Of a stretch of 64,000 nucleotides of DNA, positions 27,009 to 36,818 are shown piece by piece. The first letter of the stretch is position 1. Every line of letters begins with the position of its first letter. A program made the position numbers and the translations under genes. Under the pieces are notes generated by a model. The model was not told where the DNA came from. It did not search any database and saw nothing but the letters and a program-made list of their open reading frames with translations. This DNA is from Polaribacter sp. Hel1_33_78 (GTDB taxonomy: Bacteria; Bacteroidota; Bacteroidia; Flavobacteriales; Flavobacteriaceae): positions 1,282,001 to 1,346,000 of the forward strand of contig NZ_LT629794.1 of the NCBI RefSeq assembly GCF_900106075.1. The letters run 5' to 3'.

Positions 27009-28103
27009 TTATTTCAATAAATTTATTTCTGAGACATTAGCACCTTTAGCAACCGCAACGCAATAGGCATCTTTAGCGCCGGCATTTAAAATTGCTTTTA
27101 TAATTTGTGCTTCTTTATTTTTGGGAGATATCACTGCAATACTACCTCCACCTCCAGAGCCTACAATTTTAGCTCCTAAGGCACCTGCATTTAAAGCAGC
27201 ATCAATCATCGTATCAATTTTAGGAACTGTAATTTTTAAAAGATTTTTTAAATAATGATGATGTCGATTCATTAAGTCACCAATTTCGTGCAGGTCTAGA
27301 ACTTCTTTTTTGAACTCTAAAAGTGCTTTTTTTGTAATGTTAAAATTACCAATAGCAGCCTCTAAATAAGGTTTTAAATCATCTGTTAAAAATGAAAGAT
27401 ACATTTCTAAATCTTCAACTTTGGATTCTTCAATTTTAAATTCTGGAATCCTTTTTTGTACCTCAGTGATCGCTTTCCAAGCCTTTTCTTTCACTCTTTT
27501 TAGCAACCCTATAGTTTCCTTTGGAACGCCAGATTCTGCCAAAATTAATCCTGATAAAGGAGCTTGTAAAACTTCATAAGAAAAATCATTGCCAGTTTCT
27601 AAATAAATGATATTTCCAATGCCAATACTAAATTGATCCATTTTTCCTCCAGGATTATGAAATTCTAAAACTTCTGATTCAAAAGTTAATTGGCCTACCG
27701 ATTCTGGAGTCAATAATTCATTGGGGCCGAAGGCTTTTAGTAAAAATTGAACCCAAGTAACTACTAAAGCAGAAGAACTAGAAACACCTGCATTGATCGG
27801 AATACTGCTTGTAATCTCAATTTCATAACCAGTATTAGGAATGCAATGATAGCGCTGCAGAACTTTAAGGGCCGACATAAAAAAGTCTTCTTTCTCTAAA
27901 TTTAGTGCCTTCTCACTTATAGGAATGATTCTTGTTTGGTTGATATCGGGCAAATTAATAATGAAATTATTTGAATTGTTTTCTCGAGCTTTTAACGTAA
28001 TATGTCTATTAATTGCACAAGCAATAATTGGTAAACCTAAATAGTCTTGATGGTCTCCAAACAAACAAGTTCTTCCTGGCGCTATAGATATAATTTCTCT
28101 CAA
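27009..28103 (-). CDS. GHMP-family sugar kinase (galactokinase/GalNAc-kinase-like)
   Basis: 364 residues. All three GHMP motifs are present: APGRTCLFGDHQDYLG (8-23), PINAGVSSSSALVV (102-115) and IVGSGGGGSIAVI near the C-terminus. The first motif has FGDH in place of the IGEH of classical galactokinases. Family enzymes phosphorylate sugars at C1 with ATP. Next to a hexosaminidase and a nucleotidyltransferase, an N-acetylhexosamine 1-kinase (GALK2-like activity) is the best guess, but galactose or another sugar remains possible. Confidence 0.88.
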   Translation of the reverse strand: MREIISIAPGRTCLFGDHQDYLGLPIIACAINRHITLKARENNSNNFIINLPDINQTRIIPISEKALNLEKEDFFMSALKVLQRYHCIPNTGYEIEITSSIPINAGVSSSSALVVTWVQFLLKAFGPNELLTPESVGQLTFESEVLEFHNPGGKMDQFSIGIGNIIYLETGNDFSYEVLQAPLSGLILAESGVPKETIGLLKRVKEKAWKAITEVQKRIPEFKIEESKVEDLEMYLSFLTDDLKPYLEAAIGNFNITKKALLEFKKEVLDLHEIGDLMNRHHHYLKNLLKITVPKIDTMIDAALNAGALGAKIVGSGGGGSIAVISPKNKEAQIIKAILNAGAKDAYCVAVAKGANVSEINLLK

Positions 28104-28106
28104 AAG

Positions 28107-29750
28107 TTATTTGTTTTTTTCTACAAATTTATCATCAGCAAAATAAATTCCTTTTTTCTCCCATCTGTTTTGAAGATTCTTTAGAGCTGTTTTAAAAGTT
28201 TTAAAATTTTTATTTTCGTTTTTTGTCCAGCCAATTTCTGCATATGCAGCTATTCTTGGAAAAACTCTAAAATGCATCTCACCATTTGTCGGAATCCATT
28301 CTCCCCACATTTGGGCACCTAAACCAATAATTTTGTCATGGTATTTTGTGTCTAGTTTTTTGGGAATCGGATTAAAAGAGTAGGCTTTAGACAGCGGTAA
28401 GTCTATATATTTATAATCTAAGTAGGTGTAGGAGTGGAGCGAGTTTACAATTTCATATCCATTACTTGCAGCAGTTGTAATTAGATCAATATCGCCTTTC
28501 CAAAAATGAACAATACTCTCTTTTGCTAACGTTTGAGTCGTTTTGGTATCTTCTTTATTTTGGTAATAATGCAAATTGTGTCCCATAATTTCATTCCATC
28601 CCATCATCCTTCGACCTTTCTTTTGTAAGTATTTAGATATGTTATTCGTAAAATAAACTTGCAAATCAGCAGGCGTTTTCAATTCTTTTTCTTTCATGTA
28701 TTTTCTTACAGAAAGTGAAGATTTCCAATGATTGTATTTTACTTCATCTCCGCCTATATGAATCACTTTGGATGGAAAAAGACCCATCACTTCATCTAAA
28801 ACATCCGTTAAAAATTTTGATACTCTTGGATTTGTTACATCATACACATCTTTACCCACTCCAAATTTAATAGGAACTTCTATCTCTTTCTGGGAAGTTC
28901 CTAACCAAGAATAAGAAGCAATTGCAGCTGAGGAATGGCCTGGCATTTCTATTTCTGGAACTATCGTAATATGTCTTTCTTTTGCATATTGTATGAGCTC
29001 TTTAATCTGTTCTTGGGTATAAAAACCTTCATGTGGTTCTGCCGATTGTATGGGACTTTCCCACATTAAAGCGCCAACCTGTGTACTTTTTCTTTTAGAA
29101 CCAACTTCAGTAAGTTTTGGATATTTTTTTATTTCTATTCTCCAACCTTGATCATCGACTAAATGCCAATGAAAAACATTCATCTTTAAAAAAGCCATTT
29201 CATCTAGCAGTATTTTTACTTGTTGCATTCCTTTAAAATACCGTGCTTCATCCAACATAAAAGCTCTCCATTTAAATCTCGGGGCATCTTTAATTGTAAC
29301 TTCTTTTAGATTTATTAATTTTTCATATTTAGAAAAATAAGAACTGGAAGAACAATATTGCATTAAACTTTGAACCGCATAAAACCAACCTTTATCATCT
29401 AAAGCACAAATCGTAATTCCATCTTCAGAAACCGACAATTCATAAGCTTCATCGGCTAAGTTATTATTCGTTTTAAAATAAATCGATTTTTTTTTAAAAC
29501 TGTGAAATTCAGCAGCTTTTAGTTGTAAATTAAAATTTTCTTTAAAGTATTTTTGTAATATTTTCGCTGATTTTTCACTTTCTTTTAGGCTGATAATGAG
29601 CGTGTTTTCATCAATAACAAAAGTATTTTTGCCAAAAGAAAACTCTTGAGGTTTCGGAATAATATTGATGTCTTGCGAATTTGTCGTCAAAATATGAATA
29701 AAAAGAAAAGAAATAAATGTAAAGAGAATTTTACCTTTCATGTTTATCAA
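28107..29750 (-). CDS. GH20 beta-N-acetylhexosaminidase
   Basis: 547 residues. A signal peptide ends near TTNS (24). The N-terminal GH20b-like alpha/beta domain spans about 28-155; the TIM barrel starts at RFKWRAFMLDEARYF. Catalytic D335-E336 lie in HIGGDEVKYNHW; FHWHLVDDQGWRIEI and EIEMPGHSSAA are the usual substrate-site loops, and W-rich IGLGAQMWGEW closes the pocket. It releases terminal GlcNAc/GalNAc from glycans in the periplasm. First gene of the four-gene amino-sugar-like operon. Confidence 0.95.
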   Translation of the reverse strand: MINMKGKILFTFISFLFIHILTTNSQDINIIPKPQEFSFGKNTFVIDENTLIISLKESEKSAKILQKYFKENFNLQLKAAEFHSFKKKSIYFKTNNNLADEAYELSVSEDGITICALDDKGWFYAVQSLMQYCSSSSYFSKYEKLINLKEVTIKDAPRFKWRAFMLDEARYFKGMQQVKILLDEMAFLKMNVFHWHLVDDQGWRIEIKKYPKLTEVGSKRKSTQVGALMWESPIQSAEPHEGFYTQEQIKELIQYAKERHITIVPEIEMPGHSSAAIASYSWLGTSQKEIEVPIKFGVGKDVYDVTNPRVSKFLTDVLDEVMGLFPSKVIHIGGDEVKYNHWKSSLSVRKYMKEKELKTPADLQVYFTNNISKYLQKKGRRMMGWNEIMGHNLHYYQNKEDTKTTQTLAKESIVHFWKGDIDLITTAASNGYEIVNSLHSYTYLDYKYIDLPLSKAYSFNPIPKKLDTKYHDKIIGLGAQMWGEWIPTNGEMHFRVFPRIAAYAEIGWTKNENKNFKTFKTALKNLQNRWEKKGIYFADDKFVEKNK

Positions 29751-29781
29751 AATTTTATTTTTTAAAAATAGGGGTTTTTTA

Positions 29782-31308
29782 TCAATTCATTTTTAAAAAT
29801 GATAAATGATATTTTATCCCAAAATTGACAAAGGGGTTGCTTAAATTTCCGCCTTTTGCTTTTACAAAACCTGCAGCAGTTCTAAAACTGAGTGTATTAT
29901 TAAGTTTGTAGCTGAGACCAGCACTTGGTTTTACAATGAAACCTTCACCAGTACTAATGTCTCCGCCTCCGGCTGCTCCTCCTAAAATTTGCCCAAAAAA
30001 GATAACTTTATCTTTTAATAGAGGATTTGTTCTAGTGCCTAAACCAACAATTCCTTCTGCATAAGCTCCTGCATTTCCAAAGTTTGCAAAAGAAGTTTGA
30101 CCCGTAACATAGATGTTCTTATTCAAGTTTAAATTTATTTGTAAAGAAATTTGGTGTAAGTTTTCTGTTGGGTTCCCATCTCTTTTCGCATTAAAATAAA
30201 GGTCTTGTTTGGTAATCACTTCTATACCTTTAAATTTTCCTTTAGAGAAAGATTTTTCTTCAGATATAATTCCATTTCTATCAATATAATATTTTAACCC
30301 AACTCCAAAAGATGACGTGTAAAAATGTGAATCTGGAGACATTACGAAACCTTTATTTATAGATAGAAAAGTATTCTTGAAAAGTTTTTGTTCTAAAGAA
30401 ATGTCAGGATACATTAAAAAACCACCTTTCGTGCCTACACCGCCGCCCCCGCCGGCACCTACGCCGAATTTTGCTAGTATATTTGTTCGGTTTTTATTAA
30501 ATGAAAAGTGATATCCACCACCTAAAAATACGTCCATGTAGCCTGCTTTTATTCCATCAAAGGCACCATCCACTTTTAAGAAACTAAACCAGTTTTTAGA
30601 AAAGTATGTAGCCAATTCAAAACCAGCAAGTCGAATGGTTGCTCTATTAAATTTTTGAACATTAATATTTGTATCATCACCCTCAATTTTTAAATTATTT
30701 AAATGAAGCATTAAAGAAGTTCTTTTTGAGTTTACGTTCCAACTAGATCGTTCTAACATTTCAAAATTGAATTCATTTCCTGAAGCCTCATAATTAGAAA
30801 ATGAATATCCTAGAGGAATTTCAAGTCCTACATTTAATTGATGTCCATTTATATTTCCACCATCAAAAAAGTCAACATAACTCCACCCAGAATTGATAGA
30901 AAAATGCTTGAAATTGTATCCTAAATTAAAGTGAGGTAGTATAAATGCTCCTCCACCATCAGGGGCGCCAGCGCCACCTCCACCACCAAAATGAAATCCT
31001 GCGTCCATATAAAAAACATCTGATACATATTTTTTAATTCCGGCATTAACACCCAACGTAAAAAAGCCTCCTTTGTTACCAGAAACGGCTCCGTAAATAC
31101 CTAAGCCTGCGTAAGACCAATCATTTAACATTAGATTGTAATGAATTCCTGTAAAACCCATATTTGGGTCATCTTTAGGCAAATCAAGAGAGAGAAAATC
31201 TAGTTTTGCAAATGCTTTTTGACTCTTTTTTTTAGGCACTATTTCATTTTGTGCATCAAGTAATTGACCAGATAACACAAGTGCAAATACAAATAAAATC
31301 TTTTTCAT
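29782..31308 (-). CDS. Outer-membrane-type protein with threefold Gly-rich repeat
   Basis: 508 residues. The signal peptide ends at DAQ (20). The mature protein is strand-rich with aromatic strand ends and looks like an outer-membrane barrel. Three related segments each carry a Gly-rich turn flanked by strands: about 100-133 (GFHFGGGGGAGAPDGGG), 278-311 (FGVGAGGGGGVGTKGG) and 436-469 (QILGGAAGGGDISTGEG), embedded in repeats of about 100 residues. I know no family for it. It lies 9 bp after the molybdenum oxidoreductase gene and 31 bp before GH20, all on one strand, so it may belong to either unit. Confidence 0.75.
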   Translation of the reverse strand: MKKILFVFALVLSGQLLDAQNEIVPKKKSQKAFAKLDFLSLDLPKDDPNMGFTGIHYNLMLNDWSYAGLGIYGAVSGNKGGFFTLGVNAGIKKYVSDVFYMDAGFHFGGGGGAGAPDGGGAFILPHFNLGYNFKHFSINSGWSYVDFFDGGNINGHQLNVGLEIPLGYSFSNYEASGNEFNFEMLERSSWNVNSKRTSLMLHLNNLKIEGDDTNINVQKFNRATIRLAGFELATYFSKNWFSFLKVDGAFDGIKAGYMDVFLGGGYHFSFNKNRTNILAKFGVGAGGGGGVGTKGGFLMYPDISLEQKLFKNTFLSINKGFVMSPDSHFYTSSFGVGLKYYIDRNGIISEEKSFSKGKFKGIEVITKQDLYFNAKRDGNPTENLHQISLQINLNLNKNIYVTGQTSFANFGNAGAYAEGIVGLGTRTNPLLKDKVIFFGQILGGAAGGGDISTGEGFIVKPSAGLSYKLNNTLSFRTAAGFVKAKGGNLSNPFVNFGIKYHLSFLKMN

Positions 31309-31317
31309 AGTTTAAAA

Positions 31318-33609
31318 TTATTTTTTTTTGATAGTAATGATTACTGTTTTTGAAGCAGGAGTATTACTAATATCTGCTTTACTTTTTAAAGGAACTAACA
31401 CATTCGCCTCAGGAAAATAGGTTGCTGTACAGTGTTTTGGTATACTATATGGAATTGCCAGAAAACCTTTTGCTTCTCTTACTTCATTGTTAAAATGACT
31501 AGTTAAATCAACCAAATCTAGTTTTTGTAAACCCAAAATTTTCATATCATCAACATTCATAAAAACAACTCTTCTTTCATTTAAAACACCTCTGTATCTG
31601 TCATTTAATCCATAAATTGTGGTGTTGTATTGATCATGAGTTCGTATTGTCATCATCATAAATTGATTGTTTTCTAATTTGATTTCAGAGGGTTTATTAA
31701 TGCTAAAGTTTGCTTTTCCTGTAGTTGTTGTTTTAAAGTTATTATCTCTTGCATTGTTTGGTAAATAGAACCCACCTTTAATTCTTACGCGTTTATTAAA
31801 GTTTTTAAAACCAGGAATTGTAGCTTCAATCTTATTACGAATTAAATCGTAGTTATTAGTTAAATCTATCCAATTTGTGGTTGAATTCTTTAAAGTAACA
31901 TTAGCCAAATTTGCTACAATGGCAGTTTCACTCATTAATTCTTTAGAACAGGGTTTTAGGTGTCCTTTAGATTGATGCACAACACCCATTGAATTTTCTA
32001 CAGAAACAAATTGTGCTCCAGAAGTTTGATAATCTTTTTCTGAACGTCCTAAACAAGGTAAAATCAGTGCTTTTTTACCCGTGATTAAATGACTTCGATT
32101 TAATTTTGTAGATACTTGAACTGTTAAGTTACAGTTGCGCAAAGCATCTGCGGTAAATGTGGTATCTGGAGTTGCAGAAATAAAATTTCCTCCCATTCCA
32201 AAAAATACTTTTGCCTTTTTTTGAGACATCGCTTCAATTGCTTCAACAACATCAAAACCATATTTTCTGGGAGCTTTAAACTTAAATTCTTTTTCTAAAC
32301 TGTCTAAAAAAGAAGCTTTCGGTCTTTCCCAAATCCCCATAGTTCTGTCTCCTTGAACATTTGAATGTCCACGAACAGGACAAGTTCCTGCACCTTTCTT
32401 TCCGATACTTCCTTTTAAAAGTAGAATATTTACAACTTCACGAATATTATCAACGGCATTTTTATGCTGTGTTAAACCCATAGCCCAACAAATAATCACT
32501 TTATCATTATTGATAATGAGCGATGCAGCTTCTTTTATTTTTTCTATGGATAGCCCAGTTTGTGGTATTAAATAATCAATCGAATAGGTGTCTAAATCTT
32601 TTAGTAAATCATCAATGCCAGCTGTTTTTTCTTGGATAAATTGATGATTAAATACAGAATTTGGTTCAGCATCTTCTTTTTCTTTCATCAATTTTAAGAT
32701 GATTTTTAATAAAGCAACATCACCATTTATTTTTACTTGTAGAAATAAATCTGTTAAATCTTGCCCCTTTCCAAACCATTTTAGAGGGTTTTGTGGATCT
32801 TTATAATTCATTAAACCCACTTCTGGAAGTGGATTAATAGTCATGATTTTTCCGCCTCTTTTTTTCGTTTCGCTTAAAGCAGTTAACATTCTTGGATGGT
32901 TTGTTCCAGGGTTTTGCCCAATTACAATTACCAAATCTGCATGATTAAAGTCATCTAGCGTAACAGATCCTTTTCCAATTCCTAAAGTTTCAGAAAGCGC
33001 AGCTCCACTCGATTCATGACACATATTAGAGCAATCTGGTAAATTATTAGTTCCGAATTGCCGTACAAAAAGTTGATACAAAAATGCGGCTTCATTACTT
33101 GTTCTTCCAGAGGTATAAAAAATAGCTTCATCAGGAGAGTTTAACGTATTTAATTCTTCAGCAATTAAATGAAAGGCTTTACTCCAAGAAATTTCTTCAT
33201 AATTATTTTTTCCTTCTGGGAGATACATTGGATGTGTAATTCGTCCGCTTTTTCCGATTTCATAATCTGATAATTCAGATAATTCTTGTATCGAATTTGT
33301 AGCAAAGAATAACGGAGTAACTTTATTTTTAGTTGCTTCTTCAGCGACTGCTTTTGCACCATTTTCGCAATATTCAGCTAAAAAAGCTCTTTTCTCATCA
33401 GGATCTGGCCATGCACAACCGGGGCAGTCAAATCCATTTTTTTGATTTAAATTTTTTAATAAACTAATGCCTTTTACGATGCCAACCTCACTCTTTACGT
33501 GCGTTAATGCAGATAAAATTGCTTTAATACCCACAGATGTTTCAGGAACTTTTGTTAATTGAATTCCCGTTAATTTTTCTGGTGGTTGTTCTTTAGGGTT
33601 TTTAGACAT
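31318..33609 (-). CDS. FdhF/YdeP-family molybdopterin oxidoreductase
   Basis: 763 residues from the start at 33609; a longer start at 33633 would overlap the fdhD-like gene by 14 bp. Features typical of the YdeP-type group are a short N-terminal CPGCAWPDPDEKRAF, then GRTSNEAAFLYQLF, NMCHESSG, IVIGQNPGTNHPRM and the C-terminal molybdopterin dinucleotide-binding domain with MMTIRTHDQYNTTIYG. There is no complete four-Cys [4Fe-4S] motif at the N-terminus. Substrate unknown (formate or another small molecule). FdhD, needed for active formate dehydrogenases, is encoded directly upstream. Confidence 0.92.
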   Translation of the reverse strand: MSKNPKEQPPEKLTGIQLTKVPETSVGIKAILSALTHVKSEVGIVKGISLLKNLNQKNGFDCPGCAWPDPDEKRAFLAEYCENGAKAVAEEATKNKVTPLFFATNSIQELSELSDYEIGKSGRITHPMYLPEGKNNYEEISWSKAFHLIAEELNTLNSPDEAIFYTSGRTSNEAAFLYQLFVRQFGTNNLPDCSNMCHESSGAALSETLGIGKGSVTLDDFNHADLVIVIGQNPGTNHPRMLTALSETKKRGGKIMTINPLPEVGLMNYKDPQNPLKWFGKGQDLTDLFLQVKINGDVALLKIILKLMKEKEDAEPNSVFNHQFIQEKTAGIDDLLKDLDTYSIDYLIPQTGLSIEKIKEAASLIINNDKVIICWAMGLTQHKNAVDNIREVVNILLLKGSIGKKGAGTCPVRGHSNVQGDRTMGIWERPKASFLDSLEKEFKFKAPRKYGFDVVEAIEAMSQKKAKVFFGMGGNFISATPDTTFTADALRNCNLTVQVSTKLNRSHLITGKKALILPCLGRSEKDYQTSGAQFVSVENSMGVVHQSKGHLKPCSKELMSETAIVANLANVTLKNSTTNWIDLTNNYDLIRNKIEATIPGFKNFNKRVRIKGGFYLPNNARDNNFKTTTTGKANFSINKPSEIKLENNQFMMMTIRTHDQYNTTIYGLNDRYRGVLNERRVVFMNVDDMKILGLQKLDLVDLTSHFNNEVREAKGFLAIPYSIPKHCTATYFPEANVLVPLKSKADISNTPASKTVIITIKKK

Positions 33610-33619
33610 GATGACCGAT

Positions 33620-34414
33620 TTATGTTTTAACAAAGGATGGGTTTGAGTAAATAGTCATTTTTTGCTCCCTAGTAAACCCGATTAAACAGATTCCAAACTC
33701 TTTGGCAAAGTCAACGGCTAAGGAAGAACAAGCTGAAACCGCAACAATTATTGGTATTTTTGCGATGAATGCTTTTGAAACAATTTCGTAAGAAACGCGT
33801 CCACTTACAAAAAGGTAATGTGCCTGTTTTAAATAGTCTTTAATCAATAAATCTCCAATGACTTTATCAACGGCATTATGTCTTCCAATATCTTCTTTAA
33901 TCGTTAAGAATTCTTGTTTTTTATTAAAAATAGAAGCAGCATGACTACCTCCAGAATTTTTAAAAGTATTTTGAAGACGATTCATTGTTATAAACATTTC
34001 ATGTAAAATCTCACTTGAAAATGAATTAATTTGAACTAATTTTTCTCCTTCAACTTTTATGTCTTTGAGCTCTTTTTTACCACAAATTCCGCAAGAAGAA
34101 ACTGATAATAAAGTTCTTTTATTGAGGTAACCTTTTCCTAATAAATCTTTTGAAATCGTAACGTTTATGATAGAAGTAATGCCACTATTTTCTTTGTCAA
34201 TTTGAAAAGTTAAAGTTTTTTTACTCTTATAAATATCTTCCGCAAATAGCAAACCTCTTATTAATTCTTTATCATTATCAGGTGTCCTCATGACAACCGT
34301 GTATGGTTCATTATTAATATTTATTTGCAATGGAGCTTCTAAAACCAAAACATCTTGAGTAGACATCTGTGTGTTTTGATTAATTTTTATTGCCTGATAT
34401 GTAATCGTTTGCAT
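33620..34414 (-). CDS. fdhD: FdhD, formate dehydrogenase accessory sulfurtransferase
   Basis: About 264 residues from Met at 34414; an upstream ATG at 34441 is possible. The catalytic cysteine loop SSCGICGKKEL and the C-terminal DIGRHNAVDKVIGD and LFVSGRVSYEIVSKA are signatures of FdhD. The protein moves sulfur from IscS to the molybdenum cofactor before it is inserted in FdhF-type enzymes. The oxidoreductase gene begins 10 bp downstream, so the pair forms an operon. Confidence 0.95.
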   Translation of the reverse strand: MQTITYQAIKINQNTQMSTQDVLVLEAPLQININNEPYTVVMRTPDNDKELIRGLLFAEDIYKSKKTLTFQIDKENSGITSIINVTISKDLLGKGYLNKRTLLSVSSCGICGKKELKDIKVEGEKLVQINSFSSEILHEMFITMNRLQNTFKNSGGSHAASIFNKKQEFLTIKEDIGRHNAVDKVIGDLLIKDYLKQAHYLFVSGRVSYEIVSKAFIAKIPIIVAVSACSSLAVDFAKEFGICLIGFTREQKMTIYSNPSFVKT

Positions 34415-34486
34415 GAATGGAAAGTTACGCTTTCTATACAAACTTAATGAAAAAAATAGTTGTTAAAAAACAAAATTGCTGAATGT

Positions 34487-35728
34487 CTATTTGGGACTTC
34501 TTTTTTGAGGTCTTAAGCGTAAAAGAATTATGTTTTTTTGTTCTGCACGCCATCCAGTTTTTTTACAACAAATAACCACTAATTTATTGTTTTTAAGCGT
34601 GGTGAAAAATAAATAAGAATTACCACCATCTTTAATTTTTGTTTCTTTCCTAATTTGATTAACAGTTTTCGGGAAGTTTCTTATCGTAATATTCGCTTGG
34701 TCATCGGATAGAAAATTTTTGATTTTCTTTTTATGATATGGAATAACATTTTCAACTTTAAAAACTCTTCCAGGGAAATCAATTATTTCGTTTGATGTGT
34801 ATAGATGTGAATGTTGATGTACTTTAAATACATTTAATTGTTTTGATACTTGATGAAATGCGCCAGATTTTAAAATGGCTGCATTCGGTTCATATAAATA
34901 GGAGAGTGGTGCCGAATAATTTGAAGTTACGGTTTCTTTTAATTTAAAATCAAATCTTTGAAAGTCTTCTTTTCGAATGTTGATTGTCTTTATTTGAATC
35001 TCTTCTTTGTAGTTTTTTTCTAATAAAAAAAGTACTTCTTTCACTTCGTTTTGCAGAGCAATTATATGCACCTCTTTTACAAAATTTAATTCTGAGATAA
35101 CACTCGAAATATCTAATATTGGGGAGTTTTTTAATAGAATTTGTGCTGTTTTTGTGAATAAAAAATCAATATTTTCTGGTACATTCGGTAGACAATCTTT
35201 TAGTAAAAAAACTTTTCCCTTCACCTCATTTCTTCTTGAAGGGTCTATATAAATGCAATCAAAAGTTGTGTCTGTATTTTTTAAAAAAGTTATGCCATCA
35301 TCACAAACTGTCTGAATGTTTTTTATGTTTAATTGTTGATAATTGTGTTTTACAATTGTTGATAGGTCTTCGTTAATTTCACAGTGAATTACCTTTTTAA
35401 ATTGCTTAGAAAAATAGCAACAATCAACTCCAAAACCACCAGTAATATCAATGATGGCATTTCCAGAAATAAATTTTGATTTGTAATCTGCAGTAATTTC
35501 TGATGATGTTTGTTCAATGCTGAGTTTTGGCGGATAGTAAATATTTTTAGCAGAAAACCAAGTTGGTAACTTTTGTTCAGATTTTTGTTTTGCAATAATC
35601 TGATTTGCCAATTCTTGTATAGAAATCAAATCAAAAGGGCTCCCTTTTAAAATCAGTTTAGTGATGTTAGATTTTAAATTGTTAGCAATAAATTGCTGAA
35701 CTTTCGGATGTAATATGGCAGTATTCAA
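34487..35728 (-). CDS. Class I SAM-dependent methyltransferase with THUMP-like C-terminus
   Basis: 413 residues. An N-terminal helical part precedes the SAM site IIDITGGFGVDCCYFSK (near 92-108), and FDCIYIDPSRRNEVKG supplies the DPxR-type motif IV. The C-terminal region (about 310-400) resembles the THUMP-like domain found in Bacteroidota homologues and ends in a basic RLRPQKR tail. Likely an RNA or small-molecule methyltransferase; the target is unknown. It ends 73 bp before the fdhD start and begins 7 bp after the AI-2E-type gene. Confidence 0.88.
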   Translation of the reverse strand: MNTAILHPKVQQFIANNLKSNITKLILKGSPFDLISIQELANQIIAKQKSEQKLPTWFSAKNIYYPPKLSIEQTSSEITADYKSKFISGNAIIDITGGFGVDCCYFSKQFKKVIHCEINEDLSTIVKHNYQQLNIKNIQTVCDDGITFLKNTDTTFDCIYIDPSRRNEVKGKVFLLKDCLPNVPENIDFLFTKTAQILLKNSPILDISSVISELNFVKEVHIIALQNEVKEVLFLLEKNYKEEIQIKTINIRKEDFQRFDFKLKETVTSNYSAPLSYLYEPNAAILKSGAFHQVSKQLNVFKVHQHSHLYTSNEIIDFPGRVFKVENVIPYHKKKIKNFLSDDQANITIRNFPKTVNQIRKETKIKDGGNSYLFFTTLKNNKLVVICCKKTGWRAEQKNIILLRLRPQKRSPK

Positions 35729-35735
35729 AGATTTT

Positions 35736-36818
35736 CTAAATATCTTTTGTGATAGATTTTACAATTTTATTATCTGACAAAAACTCTTTTAAAATCACTT
35801 TTAAGGCCGTGTATAAGGGAATAGCAGTAATCATTCCAACGACTCCAAAAAGTAATCCACCGATAATAATAATTAAAAATATTTCTAAAGGATGGGATTT
35901 TGTTGTTTTTGAAAAAATAAGTGGTTGACTCACAAAATTATCAATGAATTGAGCAATTAAATACCAAAACATAATCCATAATGAGGTCGATAATATTTGG
36001 GTTTGAAAATCTAATCCAATATTACTTGTCATTGATAAAACAAACATAATAACAGCACCAATCATTGGACCGACGTAGGGAATTAGGTTTAATAACGCAC
36101 ACAAAAAGGCAATAACTACGCCATTCTGAATATCAAAAGACAATAATATAATTGTGTACAACACAAATAAAATTGTAATTTGAAATAGTAATCCAATAAA
36201 ATATCTTGAAAGTAAATCATTAATGGTTTCTAGAGACTTTGAAAACCTTCCTTCTGTTTCATTGGGTATAATTGTCATTACACCTTTTTTTAGTAATTGG
36301 CTATCTTTCATAAAAAAGAAAGAGATAAATAAAACAGAGAATAAACCAACACTTAAAGATCCAACAGCACCTAATACAGAATTTAATAAATTAGGAATTT
36401 CTTTAAATTGAGACATAAAATCAACCTCCTTTAATTCACTTAGAACATCAATTCCTTTTGACGAAAAATAAGCTGTAGTTTGACTAAATATTTGTTGAAC
36501 ATTTTGCTGTAGTTTATCGACTTCTAGCAAGGATAAACTTTTTCCTTGTTCTGCAACTAAAGGTATAAACATAACAATTAAACCTGTTAAAAGGCCTAAC
36601 ATTAAAGCCATTGTAAATATTACAGCGATGGTATTTGGGAATTTTAGTTTTCTTCTTAAAAAAAGAATAATGGGTCTTGCAATTAAAGATAAAATTCCTG
36701 CAATAATTATGTAAACGATTACAGATTGAATTATGTACAGAAAGTAAACAAATAGTAAAATTCCTAAAACAATTCCTATGGCTCTTAAAATTCCGTTTGC
36801 GATGGTTCTTGAATTCAT
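35736..36818 (-). CDS. AI-2E/PerM-type membrane protein
   Basis: 360 residues, about eight membrane spans arranged as N-terminal pair, soluble middle region (about 95-145) and C-terminal group. LLNLIPYVGPMIGAV is the conserved PerM/AI-2E signature; PLIFSKTTKSHPLEIFLIII near the end also fits. Members include autoinducer-2 exporters and sodium/proton antiporters; specificity cannot be read here. The start overlaps the upstream gene by one base. Confidence 0.9.
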   Translation of the reverse strand: MNSRTIANGILRAIGIVLGILLFVYFLYIIQSVIVYIIIAGILSLIARPIILFLRRKLKFPNTIAVIFTMALMLGLLTGLIVMFIPLVAEQGKSLSLLEVDKLQQNVQQIFSQTTAYFSSKGIDVLSELKEVDFMSQFKEIPNLLNSVLGAVGSLSVGLFSVLFISFFFMKDSQLLKKGVMTIIPNETEGRFSKSLETINDLLSRYFIGLLFQITILFVLYTIILLSFDIQNGVVIAFLCALLNLIPYVGPMIGAVIMFVLSMTSNIGLDFQTQILSTSLWIMFWYLIAQFIDNFVSQPLIFSKTTKSHPLEIFLIIIIGGLLFGVVGMITAIPLYTALKVILKEFLSDNKIVKSITKDI

